From the NCBI RefSeq assembly GCF_009696045.1, contig NZ_VUMT01000003.1, positions 62,001 through 126,000 on the forward strand: a stretch of 64,000 nt of DNA, read 5' to 3'. The DNA comes from Velocimicrobium porci (GTDB taxonomy: Bacteria; Bacillota; Clostridia; Lachnospirales; Lachnospiraceae). The notes under the pieces are model-generated. The model saw nothing but the letters and a program-made list of their open reading frames with translations, was not told the DNA's origin and did no database searches. The position numbers were made by a program, and so were the translations under genes. Positions 9,397 through 17,915 of the stretch are shown piece by piece. How positions within the stretch are numbered: the first letter of the stretch is position 1; every line of letters begins with the position of its first letter.

Positions 9397-10467
9397 TTAT
9401 TCTTGAAAAGAAATTGTCAGTTTCACAGGATTATGATCCGTATATTGAAATTGTTTATCGAGTGTTTCAATACCTTCAAGTTTTATATTAGGGGACAAAA
9501 TAAAACCATCAATTACATAATACTGCGTTTTTTCATCTTCCGGATTATATGGCATATTTAACAATCTTGCAGATGGTTTTGATGTATCAACTGCCCACTG
9601 CCATGTATCTGGCAAAATAGAAGCATCCATTTCCTCCGGAACATAGTATGTGTCATCGATAATCGGATATTGTTCTATTGTTCCTGCGTCTGGAAAACTT
9701 TGATTGAAATCGCCACCAGCAATTACATAATTACCCTTTTCATATTCTGACTGTAGCAAGTCAACTAATACCTTTGTCTGTGCAGCCTTTCCTTCTGCAG
9801 TGTCATAAGCTTCTAAATGAAGATTTACAAAAATCACTTCCCTTTCACTATCTTCTAGTGGAACCCGCTCTACCAAAAGACCACGCTTTAATTGACATAC
9901 CCGGATTGGCCATTTATAGTTTGTTGGAAGATTATACCGCTTTGCTTCTTTTACTTCAAATGAATTTAAAGTAACCGCACCGCTGTTTACCCGTCCTGTT
10001 GTTGGAAAAGGATAAGGTACATACTTACAATCATAATTTCTGGAATAAGCACAACTTCCTTTTCCTTCAAAAGCCTTTTTTACAAAATCCATTTCCTGTA
10101 CTCCATATGCTCGTTTGGAATCCTTATCAATTTCCTGTAAAAATACAACATCGGTGTCCTGCTCTTCAATAATTTGTTTAATTCCCTCCATATTTTTTTC
10201 AACAGCTTCTTTAGACTCTCCTAATACTTTACTTCCCCCGTCCATGAAAAAGTCTGATTTCTCATCGTTGCATCCATATCCGACATTAAATGTTAAAACC
10301 GACACCTTGTCCTTTAGGTTCAATTTTTTAGAAGACTCGCCTTTTACATCCAAAGTTTCAATGTCCTCCGGACGATACTCCACTGCTGTAAGGTATCCTA
10401 CAGCAACTGCAATAAGTGCTACAATTCCCAGCACAATTCCCAATACAATTTTTAATAGTTTCTTCAT
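9397..10467 (-). CDS. Membrane-anchored endonuclease/exonuclease/phosphatase-family protein
   Basis: 356 residues. One N-terminal membrane helix (MKKLLKIVLGIVLGIVALIA) places the rest outside the cell. The EEP fold follows: VLTFNVGYG, VVFLQEIDKD (metal-binding Glu), VNLHLEAYD, AGGDFNQS (Asp/Asn pair) and a final TDHNPVKLT (catalytic His). Family members cut DNA, RNA or phosphoinositide/sphingolipid headgroups; with a surface location a phosphodiesterase acting on lipids or extracellular nucleotides is likely, but the substrate cannot be read. Start supported by AGGAGGAGAAT directly upstream. Possibly cotranscribed with modA. Confidence 0.8.
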   Translation of the reverse strand: MKKLLKIVLGIVLGIVALIAVAVGYLTAVEYRPEDIETLDVKGESSKKLNLKDKVSVLTFNVGYGCNDEKSDFFMDGGSKVLGESKEAVEKNMEGIKQIIEEQDTDVVFLQEIDKDSKRAYGVQEMDFVKKAFEGKGSCAYSRNYDCKYVPYPFPTTGRVNSGAVTLNSFEVKEAKRYNLPTNYKWPIRVCQLKRGLLVERVPLEDSEREVIFVNLHLEAYDTAEGKAAQTKVLVDLLQSEYEKGNYVIAGGDFNQSFPDAGTIEQYPIIDDTYYVPEEMDASILPDTWQWAVDTSKPSARLLNMPYNPEDEKTQYYVIDGFILSPNIKLEGIETLDKQFQYTDHNPVKLTISFQE

Positions 10468-10628
10468 ATTCTCCTCCTGATTTAATTATAATATTCCTCC
10501 ATATTTCAGTTATAAACAGCCCCAATTCTGTCATAACAAACCAAAATATTTCAGATGCTTAGTATTACTATTATACCACACTACATGCCTCTATGTCTGT
10601 ACTTTTTAATTAGAAACATTCCTATTAT

Positions 10629-10657
10629 TTGCATTTTAGACGATACTCAATTATAAT
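10629..10657 (+). promoter_or_regulatory. Promoter of the first PAP2 gene
   Basis: TTGCAT (10629-10634), 17-base spacer, TATAAT (10652-10657). It places the RNA start near 10664, about 35 bases before the chosen ATG at 10699. Confidence 0.65.
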
Positions 10658-10698
10658 ATTTACAATCATTGCATATTATCATTAGAAAGGATCTTATT

Positions 10699-11589
10699 AT
10701 GAATTTCTTATTCTATTTAGAATCAATACGAACACCTTTTCTCACAAATTTATTCCGCTTTTTAACATTTTTTGGAGAAGAAGCTTTCATCTTAGTATTT
10801 CTTTGTTCCATTTACTGGTGTTACAATAAAAAACTAGCTTACCGGCTTTGTTTTTCCTATTTTCTATCCGGGCTTTGTATACAGATATTAAAAATTACAT
10901 TTCGCATTCCCCGGCCTTGGATTAAAAGCCCCGAATTCCATCCGGTAAAAGAAGCTACAAAAACAGCGACCGGCTACTCGTTTCCTAGCGGACATACCCA
11001 AAGTGCTACTGCATCCTATACAACACTTGCTTTATTTTATAAAAAAACAACAATAATAATCGGTGCTGTTTTCCTTATTATAGGAGTCACACTTTCCAGA
11101 ATGTACTTAGGAGTACACACACCTCAAGACGTTTTGTGCAGCTTTTTTATAACATTTCTTCTTACCTTAGCTGTAAATTCCATTTTTGACCGGATTAATC
11201 TGACAAAACAAAAAAGCCTATATATTGCAATTGGATTATTTTTTATTTCAATTATTACCATTTTTTATTCTATCCTGTTAATCCGACAGGGAACTGTACC
11301 GATTGAACAGGGAGCTGATTGTTATAAAGCCGGCGGTGCCGGTATCGGATTTGCAATTGGCTGGTTTATTGAATCAAATTATATTAATTTTAACGAAAAA
11401 CCATCCTCTATAAAAACCGGATCTTTTCGACTTTTTCTAGGTGCTCTCGTAGCAATTTTAATCAAGGTTGGCTGGAAAAACCTATTTGGTCAAAGCATAC
11501 CATCTGACATCCTAAGATATGGCGTATTAGTTCTATGGCTTACAACACTTTATCCTGCTATAATAAAACGTTGCTCATTTTTAGCATAA
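10699..11589 (+). CDS. PAP2-superfamily membrane phosphatase
   Basis: 296 residues from ATG 10699, which has AAAGG eight bases upstream; an earlier in-frame ATG at 10669 has no ribosome site. Several membrane helices carry the three phosphatase motifs: KITFRIPRPW (KX6RP), FPSGHTQSA (PSGH) and SRMYLGVHTPQDV (SRX5HX3D). Acts at the membrane, with the active site on the outer face in most relatives, on undecaprenyl pyrophosphate, phosphatidylglycerophosphate or related lipids. Helices after residue 170 form a C-terminal extension. Regulation: own promoter. Specific substrate not readable; a second, unrelated-looking PAP2 gene lies at 24487. Confidence 0.88.
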   Translation: MNFLFYLESIRTPFLTNLFRFLTFFGEEAFILVFLCSIYWCYNKKLAYRLCFSYFLSGLCIQILKITFRIPRPWIKSPEFHPVKEATKTATGYSFPSGHTQSATASYTTLALFYKKTTIIIGAVFLIIGVTLSRMYLGVHTPQDVLCSFFITFLLTLAVNSIFDRINLTKQKSLYIAIGLFFISIITIFYSILLIRQGTVPIEQGADCYKAGGAGIGFAIGWFIESNYINFNEKPSSIKTGSFRLFLGALVAILIKVGWKNLFGQSIPSDILRYGVLVLWLTTLYPAIIKRCSFLA

Positions 11590-11595
11590 TTTAAT

Positions 11596-11630
11596 AGGAG
11601 AAACACAATAATTCCATTTGTGTTTCTCCT
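11596..11630. terminator. Hairpin between convergent genes
   Basis: Perfect 13-bp stem (AGGAGAAACACAA / TTGTGTTTCTCCT) with an 8-9 base loop directly after the PAP2 stop. There is no T-run on either side, and its right arm covers the stop codon of the convergent gene. It may be a weak terminator or an mRNA 3'-end stabiliser. Confidence 0.5.
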
Positions 11631-12780
11631 ATCTCCTTAATAACTTTAAAATTTTAATAAAAATAATGCCTATTAAAATAATTAATACAAGTGGAACTGT
11701 CGTTTCCACCAAAGGCGTAATTTCTTTTTGTCCTGCTATTTTTTCTAATTCATAGCTTATTACGCTAAAAAATAATTCTAGCTTTCCCAGCTTGTCCACG
11801 TTTACACTCTTACTCGTATTTATCTTATAGTCTTTTTCTTTTGATTTCTGTTCCTTATGAGTTTTTCTCCAGTTTTCATATTCTTCCTCAGAAAAATCGT
11901 TTTCTGAAATAGGATATCTCTTTTGAAACTGTTCTGTTTTATATCTCTCATTCGCAAGATGTCTTTCATCAAAATTCTTACTTCCTTTTAAAAAGAAATC
12001 ATATTGAAATTCCTCTTTTCCATCTTCCGTTATTGTTCCATCCTGCTGATAGATGACAGGGTCATCCCATGTAACATCCATATTGTACCATTTTTCTCCT
12101 AATTTTACGATATTCCATCCGTGACTTTCCGTTGCTTCCCGGCTTATACCCTCGCCATCAATGCAACGACACTCTACCCCTGCCATAGTAAGAAGTTTAT
12201 AAGTAAGCAGCATGTACCCCTGACAAGTAGCCTTTTGTTTAAATAATGCGTCGTATGTAGTAAAATATATATGAGAATTATCATATTCCACAGCTTCAAT
12301 CACATAATCATGAATTTTTTTTACCTTTGCATAATTTGAATCATTTTCCAAGTCAAGGTCTTCAAGAATCTGCTTAATTTTTACATTCACCTGCTCTAAC
12401 TGATGATGATTTTCTTTCCATGTCATTTTTAATGTAATCTTAGCATTTCCAATCAATTCCGACTGGGTATGAATCTCCACTTTTTCCAAATTGTAAAACA
12501 TATAGTCGAAATCATCTGATGTATCTTTACAATCAATCGTATATATTTCCTTTGGCAGTATCTCGTCAATGAATTGCTCATGAAATTCTTTATAGTCCGC
12601 CCCAAGATAATGAACAACTATTGTTTCTTCCTGATTGCACATGTGCTGATATATAATATCAATTAATTCTTCTCTCGTTTTCGCAATTTCTTCTGCATCA
12701 CTGCTGAAAGAAAACATACCGCCTACTACACAACATATAAACAAAAACAATATTTTTATTTGCTTATTTTTTTGCTTCAT
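11629..12780 (-). CDS. Exported transglutaminase-like (papain-fold) protein, C-terminal anchor
   Basis: 383 residues. An N-terminal signal peptide (IKILFLFICCVVGGMFSFS) and a C-terminal membrane helix followed by RR place the body outside the cell, tethered at its end. The middle (about 150-260) is a transglutaminase-core domain: Cys in KATCQGYMLL, His in ESHGWNIVKLG and Asp in YNMDVTWDDP form the triad. Relatives in Firmicutes act as proteases or have unknown roles in envelope proteins, often with surface adhesins. No substrate gene is adjacent; function remains open. The ribosome site is weak. Confidence 0.75.
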   Translation of the reverse strand: MKQKNKQIKILFLFICCVVGGMFSFSSDAEEIAKTREELIDIIYQHMCNQEETIVVHYLGADYKEFHEQFIDEILPKEIYTIDCKDTSDDFDYMFYNLEKVEIHTQSELIGNAKITLKMTWKENHHQLEQVNVKIKQILEDLDLENDSNYAKVKKIHDYVIEAVEYDNSHIYFTTYDALFKQKATCQGYMLLTYKLLTMAGVECRCIDGEGISREATESHGWNIVKLGEKWYNMDVTWDDPVIYQQDGTITEDGKEEFQYDFFLKGSKNFDERHLANERYKTEQFQKRYPISENDFSEEEYENWRKTHKEQKSKEKDYKINTSKSVNVDKLGKLELFFSVISYELEKIAGQKEITPLVETTVPLVLIILIGIIFIKILKLLRR

Positions 12781-12830
12781 TTTCCATCACCCTAATCACT
12801 TCTTATCTGCAAATTTTTTGTTCTATTTCT

Positions 12831-12883
12831 AAAAATGCTCCCATCAAAAAACAACCAATCTATGTTTTCTGACAAGAGCATTT
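12831..12883 (-). terminator. Terminator after argR
   Basis: On the minus strand AAATGCTC pairs with GAGCATTT across a long loop and is followed by more Ts. It is the only terminator-like structure after argR. The loop is long, so the efficiency is uncertain. Confidence 0.5.
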
Positions 12884-12913
12884 GTTTCGATATAGTTAAT
12901 GAAACAAGCTCCG

Positions 12914-13399
12914 TTAACGGATTTCCCTTAAAGTCTTTACCATTTCTGCGGCAACTTGTTCATCTCTTGTAACTACTAATATTGTATCATCTCCAGATAC
13001 GGTTCCAACTACACCGGACCATTCAAGACTATCCATTGTAGCACATACTGCCTGTGCCATTCCCGTATAACAACGAATTACAACTAAATTATTAGCATAA
13101 TCCACTTTATACACGGATGCTAAAAAGATAGAATAGAACTTGTGAGAAGCCTGATATTTTTCCTTTGGCTTGCCAACTGCATAGTGGTAATTTCCATTTG
13201 GATCAGCCACTTTCACAAGACGAAGTTCTCGAATATCCCTCGAAATTGTTGCCTGTGTAACAGCAAATCCTTCTTCTTCCAGCCGTTTAGATAATTCATT
13301 TTGTGTCGATATATTCTCGCTCTCGATTAAATTTAAAATCGCTTCCTGCCTCGTCATTTTTAAGCTGTTAAGCTCTTTCGTATTATTCATATCTTTCAT
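12914..13399 (-). CDS. argR: Arginine repressor/activator ArgR
   Basis: 161 residues from ATG 13399, chosen because GTGAGG lies nine bases upstream; a TTG at 13423 and ATGs at 13405 and 13390 are also in frame. N-terminal winged helix (about 15-80) with the ArgR signature VTQATISRDIRELRLVKV and a C-terminal hexamerisation and arginine-binding domain (95-161) with the GTVSGDDTILVV strand in which the Asp pair contacts arginine. Known: ArgR hexamers bind ARG boxes when arginine is present, repressing biosynthesis and activating catabolism in Firmicutes. It closes the arginine block 3'-most on the minus strand, and ARG-box-like palindromes occur upstream of yfcC and in the arcA-pyrB gap. Confidence 0.93.
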   Translation of the reverse strand: MKDMNNTKELNSLKMTRQEAILNLIESENISTQNELSKRLEEEGFAVTQATISRDIRELRLVKVADPNGNYHYAVGKPKEKYQASHKFYSIFLASVYKVDYANNLVVIRCYTGMAQAVCATMDSLEWSGVVGTVSGDDTILVVTRDEQVAAEMVKTLREIR

Positions 13400-13448
13400 C
13401 TTCATTAACCTCACATTATTCAAAATTGACTTTTTACCTTCTACCCTA

Positions 13449-14351
13449 CTATAATTTCTTCAAATAATATCCATCAACCGTAATACCCTCGTTCATAAAG
13501 ACAAATGCGTCAGGATCTAATAAATTTACCGTTTTCTTTAATTCTTTGACTTCATACTTTGAGATAACAACTGCATTTACTATCATATCCTCGTCCAAAT
13601 ATGCACCTTTCCCCGGCCAATAAGTAACGCCCCGACCAAGTACATTTGTTAGCTCATATTGCAACTGCTTATTCTTTGATATAATAAAACACAACATATT
13701 AATATTCTGATAGTGTGTCTTATCCATTGTAAAAGAAATTATTCCAGCATAAATAACCGAATAGCAGGCAATATTAAGGTCGAATAAAAAAGCACATATA
13801 AAATAAATCACTGCATTAACCGCAATTGAAATCTTTCCAACCGTAATCCGATTTGTATTATGCAAAAAATAAATACCAAGAATATCGACCCCACCACTAC
13901 ATCCGCCGGAACGGAGCATTAACCCCAATCCATATCCTGCCATAACTCCACCAATCAGACAATTTGGAAGCATATCCTTCAACAATGGTTCTGTTGGAAT
14001 CGGAATTATAGATAAAAGAATTGTTTGTACTAAAAGACAAAACATTGTTTTTGTAAAAAATTGTTTCGAAATATATCGATATGCAATGTAAAATAAAGGT
14101 ATATTTAATAATAAGTTAATTACACCTGAAATATCAAAGGAGGTCGGAAGTGGTATTGATGTATAACGACTGAGCAAAGTACGAATAATCTGTGCCAGAC
14201 CATAAATACCTCCATTATACATTTCAACTGGTATAACAAACCAATTCACAGAAATAGAAAAAAGAATACATCCAAACACAATTTTCAAGTACTGGACGAA
14301 AATTTTTTCTGAGTCAAATAATGTAAGATAATAGTTCTTCTTATTTTCCAT
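13449..14351 (-). CDS. YitT-family membrane protein (DUF161/DUF2179)
   Basis: 300 residues. About five to six membrane helices in the first 190 residues (two YitT repeats, including VPVEMYNGGIYGLAQI and RSGGCSGGVDILGIY), then a cytoplasmic DUF2179 domain of about 80 residues (GRGVTYWPGKGAYLDED, ending MNEGITVDGYYLKKL). Family role is not settled; the glycine-rich motifs suggest transport. It sits between argR and the tRNA-binding protein gene on the same strand, after a 129-base gap, so it may be cotranscribed with argR only. Confidence 0.85.
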   Translation of the reverse strand: MENKKNYYLTLFDSEKIFVQYLKIVFGCILFSISVNWFVIPVEMYNGGIYGLAQIIRTLLSRYTSIPLPTSFDISGVINLLLNIPLFYIAYRYISKQFFTKTMFCLLVQTILLSIIPIPTEPLLKDMLPNCLIGGVMAGYGLGLMLRSGGCSGGVDILGIYFLHNTNRITVGKISIAVNAVIYFICAFLFDLNIACYSVIYAGIISFTMDKTHYQNINMLCFIISKNKQLQYELTNVLGRGVTYWPGKGAYLDEDMIVNAVVISKYEVKELKKTVNLLDPDAFVFMNEGITVDGYYLKKL

Positions 14352-14480
14352 AACTGTACCCCCCGATTCATTGCAATCTATTAATCAGTCCACAACTGGC
14401 TTACAGCTAAAGACCGCTTTACAGTCACCAACTAGTTTATCGTCAGTTAGCTAATCTTAGTTTATCTGTTATATATTACA

Positions 14481-14825
14481 TTAACAAATTTCAGCACCAA
14501 CTTCAACATCTCTTTCCGGAACCATAAAAGATAATTTACCATTCTTATCCTCTGCGGAAAGAATCATTCCTTCTGATGTAAGTCCTGCTAATGTGGCTGG
14601 CTTTAAGTTTACTAATACCATAACTTTTTTACCGACCACTTCTTCTGGAGTATAATAATCTTTTACTCCGGAGACAATCTGCATGATGTCTTCTCCAACA
14701 CGTACCTGAAAACATAATAATTTTCTGGATTTTTTAACCTCTTCACATGCTATAATCTCACCCACACGAAAATCCATGTTTATAAACTCTTCATAAGTAA
14801 CTTCTAATATATTATCTGTATTCAT
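14481..14825 (-). CDS. Free-standing tRNA-binding domain protein (MetRS C-domain/Trbp111-like)
   Basis: 114 residues forming just one OB-fold tRNA-binding domain of the EMAP-II/Trbp111/CsaA class: FRVGEIIACE, KLLCFQVRVGED, QIVSGVKDYYTPEEVVGKKV, NLKPATLAGLTSEGM. By hand alignment 66 of 96 positions are identical to the C-terminal domain of the MetG in this window (end at 62543). Such free domains dimerise and bind the outside corner of tRNA; some act as tRNA chaperones or supply the missing domain of a short MetRS. Here MetG already has its own copy, so this is a duplicated, separated domain. It follows the AraC-like regulator by 23 bases. Confidence 0.85.
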   Translation of the reverse strand: MNTDNILEVTYEEFINMDFRVGEIIACEEVKKSRKLLCFQVRVGEDIMQIVSGVKDYYTPEEVVGKKVMVLVNLKPATLAGLTSEGMILSAEDKNGKLSFMVPERDVEVGAEIC

Positions 14826-14848
14826 ATTTATTCTCCTTTACAACCGAA

Positions 14849-16111
14849 TCACAAAGGTAATTTATCCTTTGAATCTAATTTCACCTTTTTTCTATAACTG
14901 CTAGGTGTAACATTTTTAAAATAGACAAAATTTCTCGTAAATGTTTTTACCGTATTATAGCCTACCTCAATTGCAATATCTGTCATAGCCATATTGGTTG
15001 TAACAAGCAATTGACAGGCAGAATTAATTCTCATAAAATTTAAAAATTCAAAAAAATTTTTTTCCGTCTGCAATAATAAAATACGATTTAGTTCCACAAC
15101 TGTTATATCAAATTCAGCTGCGACAGATTGAGCAGTAATTTCTTCCTTATGATTATCTACAACATAGGAAACGACACGATACCCCAATTTTTTTTCTTTT
15201 ATATTACAGGCCTGTAATACTGTTTGATATGTTTTCCTGTAATCTGTTATTTTATTCTCCATCCTGCTTTCAAATACTTTCGAAATATGAGCAGCATCTA
15301 CATAACCAAGAATAGTCGCCAACTCTTCTAATGTATAATCTGTATACATTAAATAATTTAAAGTTTTGGCAACACGAATTTCATTCAATAAATTATTAAA
15401 AGTCAAACCCGTAGTTTCCATAATGTATCTGCTAATTGATGATTCGCTCATATAGAACAGCTTTGACAATTTACTTAACGTAATTTTTTCACTTAAATGA
15501 GCATAAATATATTTAAAAATTCGAGAACAACTGTTTTTTTCTGGGATTATTTCATTGTCCGGTTTCTCACATTCCTCACCTGCACGACAAAAACGGACAA
15601 TTAACTCTGTAAGCAAGTTCACCGTATAAATATTATGAAATAGGTTGGGTTCCGGAAACTCCATTGTACATTCCACACCAACCTCATCCCGAATTTTCCG
15701 GAAGGATTCTTTTAACAATTTATGATATAATTCATTACAATGAACAACCGGTCTATCCTTTATCTTAGTAATTGTCGGAACTTCCTCATTAGATACATTA
15801 AACAGAGATTTTATAACATCATTAATTAAAACATAATTATATACCACAACATACAATTGAAACGTTTCTTTTACTTCTGTTATCTCTGTACAGTCCCACG
15901 GCAAAATACCAACCACCGTATCCTCTGTAATCTCATACTCCACTTCATTAATCTTCATCTTCCCTCTTCCCTTATTAAAAAATAGGAATCTTGAAGTCTG
16001 ATGAAGAATGGGTCTCTTTTTTTCCTCTATAATTTCATAATTAAAAGAACAAAATCTCTTTTCATCTGTTTCCGAACAAAATTGATGCTGCAGCTCAACT
16101 GTATATTCCAT
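14849..16111 (-). CDS. AraC-family regulator with two complete DNA-binding domains
   Basis: 420 residues. The N-terminal 110 residues look like a cupin ligand/dimer domain (FLFFNKGRGKMKINEVEYEI, VGILPWDCTEI). Two AraC-type HTH pairs follow: the first about 190-290 (LSKLFYMSESSISRYI, then LEELATILGYVDAAHISKVF), the second about 305-410 (AAEFDITVVELNRILL, then MTDIAIEVGYNTVKTFTRNF, ending VTPSSYRKKVK). Usual members have only one. It lies directly downstream of yfcC, so control of arginine uptake or catabolism is likely but inferred. The inducer is unknown. Confidence 0.85.
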   Translation of the reverse strand: MEYTVELQHQFCSETDEKRFCSFNYEIIEEKKRPILHQTSRFLFFNKGRGKMKINEVEYEITEDTVVGILPWDCTEITEVKETFQLYVVVYNYVLINDVIKSLFNVSNEEVPTITKIKDRPVVHCNELYHKLLKESFRKIRDEVGVECTMEFPEPNLFHNIYTVNLLTELIVRFCRAGEECEKPDNEIIPEKNSCSRIFKYIYAHLSEKITLSKLSKLFYMSESSISRYIMETTGLTFNNLLNEIRVAKTLNYLMYTDYTLEELATILGYVDAAHISKVFESRMENKITDYRKTYQTVLQACNIKEKKLGYRVVSYVVDNHKEEITAQSVAAEFDITVVELNRILLLQTEKNFFEFLNFMRINSACQLLVTTNMAMTDIAIEVGYNTVKTFTRNFVYFKNVTPSSYRKKVKLDSKDKLPL

Positions 16112-16218
16112 ATTTTATCTTCTCCTTGCATCAAGCGATTACAATATATCTCATCTTATCTCTCATAATAATACCATAAATGCAAGAAAAAGAGCAATAT
16201 AATCTTTTGAAACAAAAA

Positions 16219-16261
16219 CCACCATATAACATCATAATTGCATTATGCCGTTATATGGTGG
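16219..16261 (-). terminator. Terminator after yfcC
   Basis: 12-bp stem CCACCATATAAC / GTTATATGGTGG with an inner CATAAT/ATTATG pairing, followed on the minus strand by TTTTTGTTTC. It lies about 40 bases after the carrier gene and separates it from the AraC-like gene. Confidence 0.85.
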
Positions 16262-16300
16262 ATAATTAGTCTGTAATAATACTATTCTATTTTCTTAAGA

Positions 16301-17716
16301 TTATTTACAAATCATCATAGCAATAGATAAGATTACTACGTTCATTACAAAAATAATTCCTAATAATTTTCCAACAAATTTACACCATGTTGGCCATTCA
16401 ATCTTAGCAATCTGTAATCCACCCATTACTACTGCACTTGTAGGAGTAACTAAGTTTACAAGACCACAAGCTGCTGAGAAAATTAAAATCATAATTTCTG
16501 GGCTTAAACCAATGCTGTATGCTAAACCACCGAATGTTGGCATAGAAGCAGCTGCTAAACCAGATGTAGAAGGGATTAAGAAAGATAATCCTAAGTATAC
16601 GATATAGCTTCCAACTGTAAATAGTGCTGGTGAAACGTTAGATAACGCATTAGAAGCATGTTGTAATACATATGCATCAAGACCTGTTGTGCTCATGATT
16701 ACAGAGATACCTCTGGATACAGCGATAACTAATACAACACCTACCATATCAGCAGAACCAGCAACGAAAGAGTTAACAATTTCTCTTTCACCTAATCTGG
16801 AAGATACACCGATAATAATTGCTCCGATTAAGAACCATGCCTGTAATTCCTGGAAGTACCAGTCACCTAATACCTGTCCTGTTAATACAGCTGTCCAGCC
16901 TGGCATATTAACACCAAAACTAGCCCAAGGAATTAAACTGATAATCATGATTATGAAAGCAATTGCAAATATAATTAAAGCAACTTTCTGAGAACCTGTT
17001 AATTTAGTTTCTTCTTCTTCTCCTGCTTTACCATAAGCTTCAACAGAGTTCGCTCTTTCAACTGCAGAAAGAATGGATTTTCCTGAGTCTGCTTTTACTT
17101 TCTTAGCATAGCTCATAACGTAGATAATTGCTACAACTAATGAGGAAAGCCAAAGAAGTGCACCTACACCAAGAATAATTGTCTGATTTACTTGAATATC
17201 TGGATTTGAACCCTGTAATGCATCAATTGCTGCAGAAATAGCAAATGGGTTAACGGTAGATCCTAATACACCGACTCCGGCACCAAGTAAAATAACAGAA
17301 GCACCTACCATAGCGTCAAAACCTGCTGCAATCATTGTTGTAACAAGTAAAGCATAGAACGCCATTGTTTCTTCTGCCATACCATAAGTAGTACCGCCTA
17401 AAGAAAAGAGTGTCATAAGAATTGGAATTAATAATTCTTCTTTTCCTTTTAATTTACGAACGATAGTTGCAATACCCTCGTCTAATGCGCCAGTCTTAGT
17501 CATAACACCTAAGAAACCGCCTAATACAAGAATAAATACACAAACATCAATCGCATCAATAAAACCATTTGTTGGTGCTAACATAACCTGAGATAATGAC
17601 GCAGGTTTAACGTCCCCACCTACAAACTGTGTAACAATTGCCAGTATAATGATAATTAAAATCAAGATACTGTATGCACTAGGCATCTGGAACTGCTTTT
17701 TTTGTTTGTTTTCCAT
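16301..17716 (-). CDS. YfcC/ArcD-type basic amino-acid carrier (probable arginine-ornithine exchanger)
   Basis: 471 residues from ATG 17716 with GAGGAGG upstream. About 11-13 membrane helices; the YfcC/C4-dicarboxylate-like carrier landmarks include GGVLGV-type GGFLGVMTKTGALDEGI, FSLGGTTYGMAEETMAFY, GVGVLGSTVNPFAISAA and PSTSGLAAASMP. Known: this family includes the ArcD carriers of streptococcal arginine deiminase loci, which swap extracellular arginine for ornithine. Its position directly after arcABC supports the same job here. A 199-base gap separates it from arcC, with a hairpin and two ARG-box-like palindromes (17756-17769 and 17874-17889), so it probably has some independent control. 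Confidence 0.85.
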   Translation of the reverse strand: MENKQKKQFQMPSAYSILILIIIILAIVTQFVGGDVKPASLSQVMLAPTNGFIDAIDVCVFILVLGGFLGVMTKTGALDEGIATIVRKLKGKEELLIPILMTLFSLGGTTYGMAEETMAFYALLVTTMIAAGFDAMVGASVILLGAGVGVLGSTVNPFAISAAIDALQGSNPDIQVNQTIILGVGALLWLSSLVVAIIYVMSYAKKVKADSGKSILSAVERANSVEAYGKAGEEEETKLTGSQKVALIIFAIAFIIMIISLIPWASFGVNMPGWTAVLTGQVLGDWYFQELQAWFLIGAIIIGVSSRLGEREIVNSFVAGSADMVGVVLVIAVSRGISVIMSTTGLDAYVLQHASNALSNVSPALFTVGSYIVYLGLSFLIPSTSGLAAASMPTFGGLAYSIGLSPEIMILIFSAACGLVNLVTPTSAVVMGGLQIAKIEWPTWCKFVGKLLGIIFVMNVVILSIAMMICK

Positions 17717-17755
17717 ATTTGTATCCTCCTCTTCATGTACGTAGATGAATTTTTT

Positions 17756-17769
17756 TGCATAAATATGCA
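17756..17769. promoter_or_regulatory. ARG-box-like palindrome before yfcC
   Basis: Perfect 14-base palindrome TGCATAAATATGCA, 40 bases before the yfcC start. It follows the TGNAT-N4-ATNCA form of ArgR sites. Confidence 0.5.
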
Positions 17770-17787
17770 CTTCAAGACCTAATTATC

Positions 17788-17820
17788 CCCGTTTCCCATA
17801 GTAAAACTATAGAAAACGGG
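17788..17820. other. Inverted repeat in the arcC-yfcC gap
   Basis: CCCGTTT-x-C-x-ATAGT pairs with ACTAT-AGA-AAACGGG (about 12 pairs with a small internal mismatch, loop AAA). No T-run follows on the minus strand, so it is more likely a processing or attenuating hairpin than a full terminator between arcC and yfcC. Confidence 0.5.
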
Positions 17821-17873
17821 ATATTTAGGAGTTATATTACGTCATAGATTATTATACACTACAACCTTTTTAA

Positions 17874-17889
17874 AATGCAAGTATGCATT
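17874..17889. promoter_or_regulatory. Second ARG-box-like palindrome after arcC
   Basis: AATGCA-AGTA-TGCATT, a perfect 16-base dyad in the arcC-yfcC gap, 27 bases past the arcC stop. It resembles the site at 17756 but lies 118 bases away, too far for a classic adjacent ARG-box pair. Confidence 0.4.
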
Positions 17890-17915
17890 CACGTACATCC
17901 ATATATAGATGATAT

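Noticed and set aside
13400-13423. TTG start for ArgR at 13423
   Set aside because: No ribosome site fits it; GTGAGG is spaced for the ATG at 13399.
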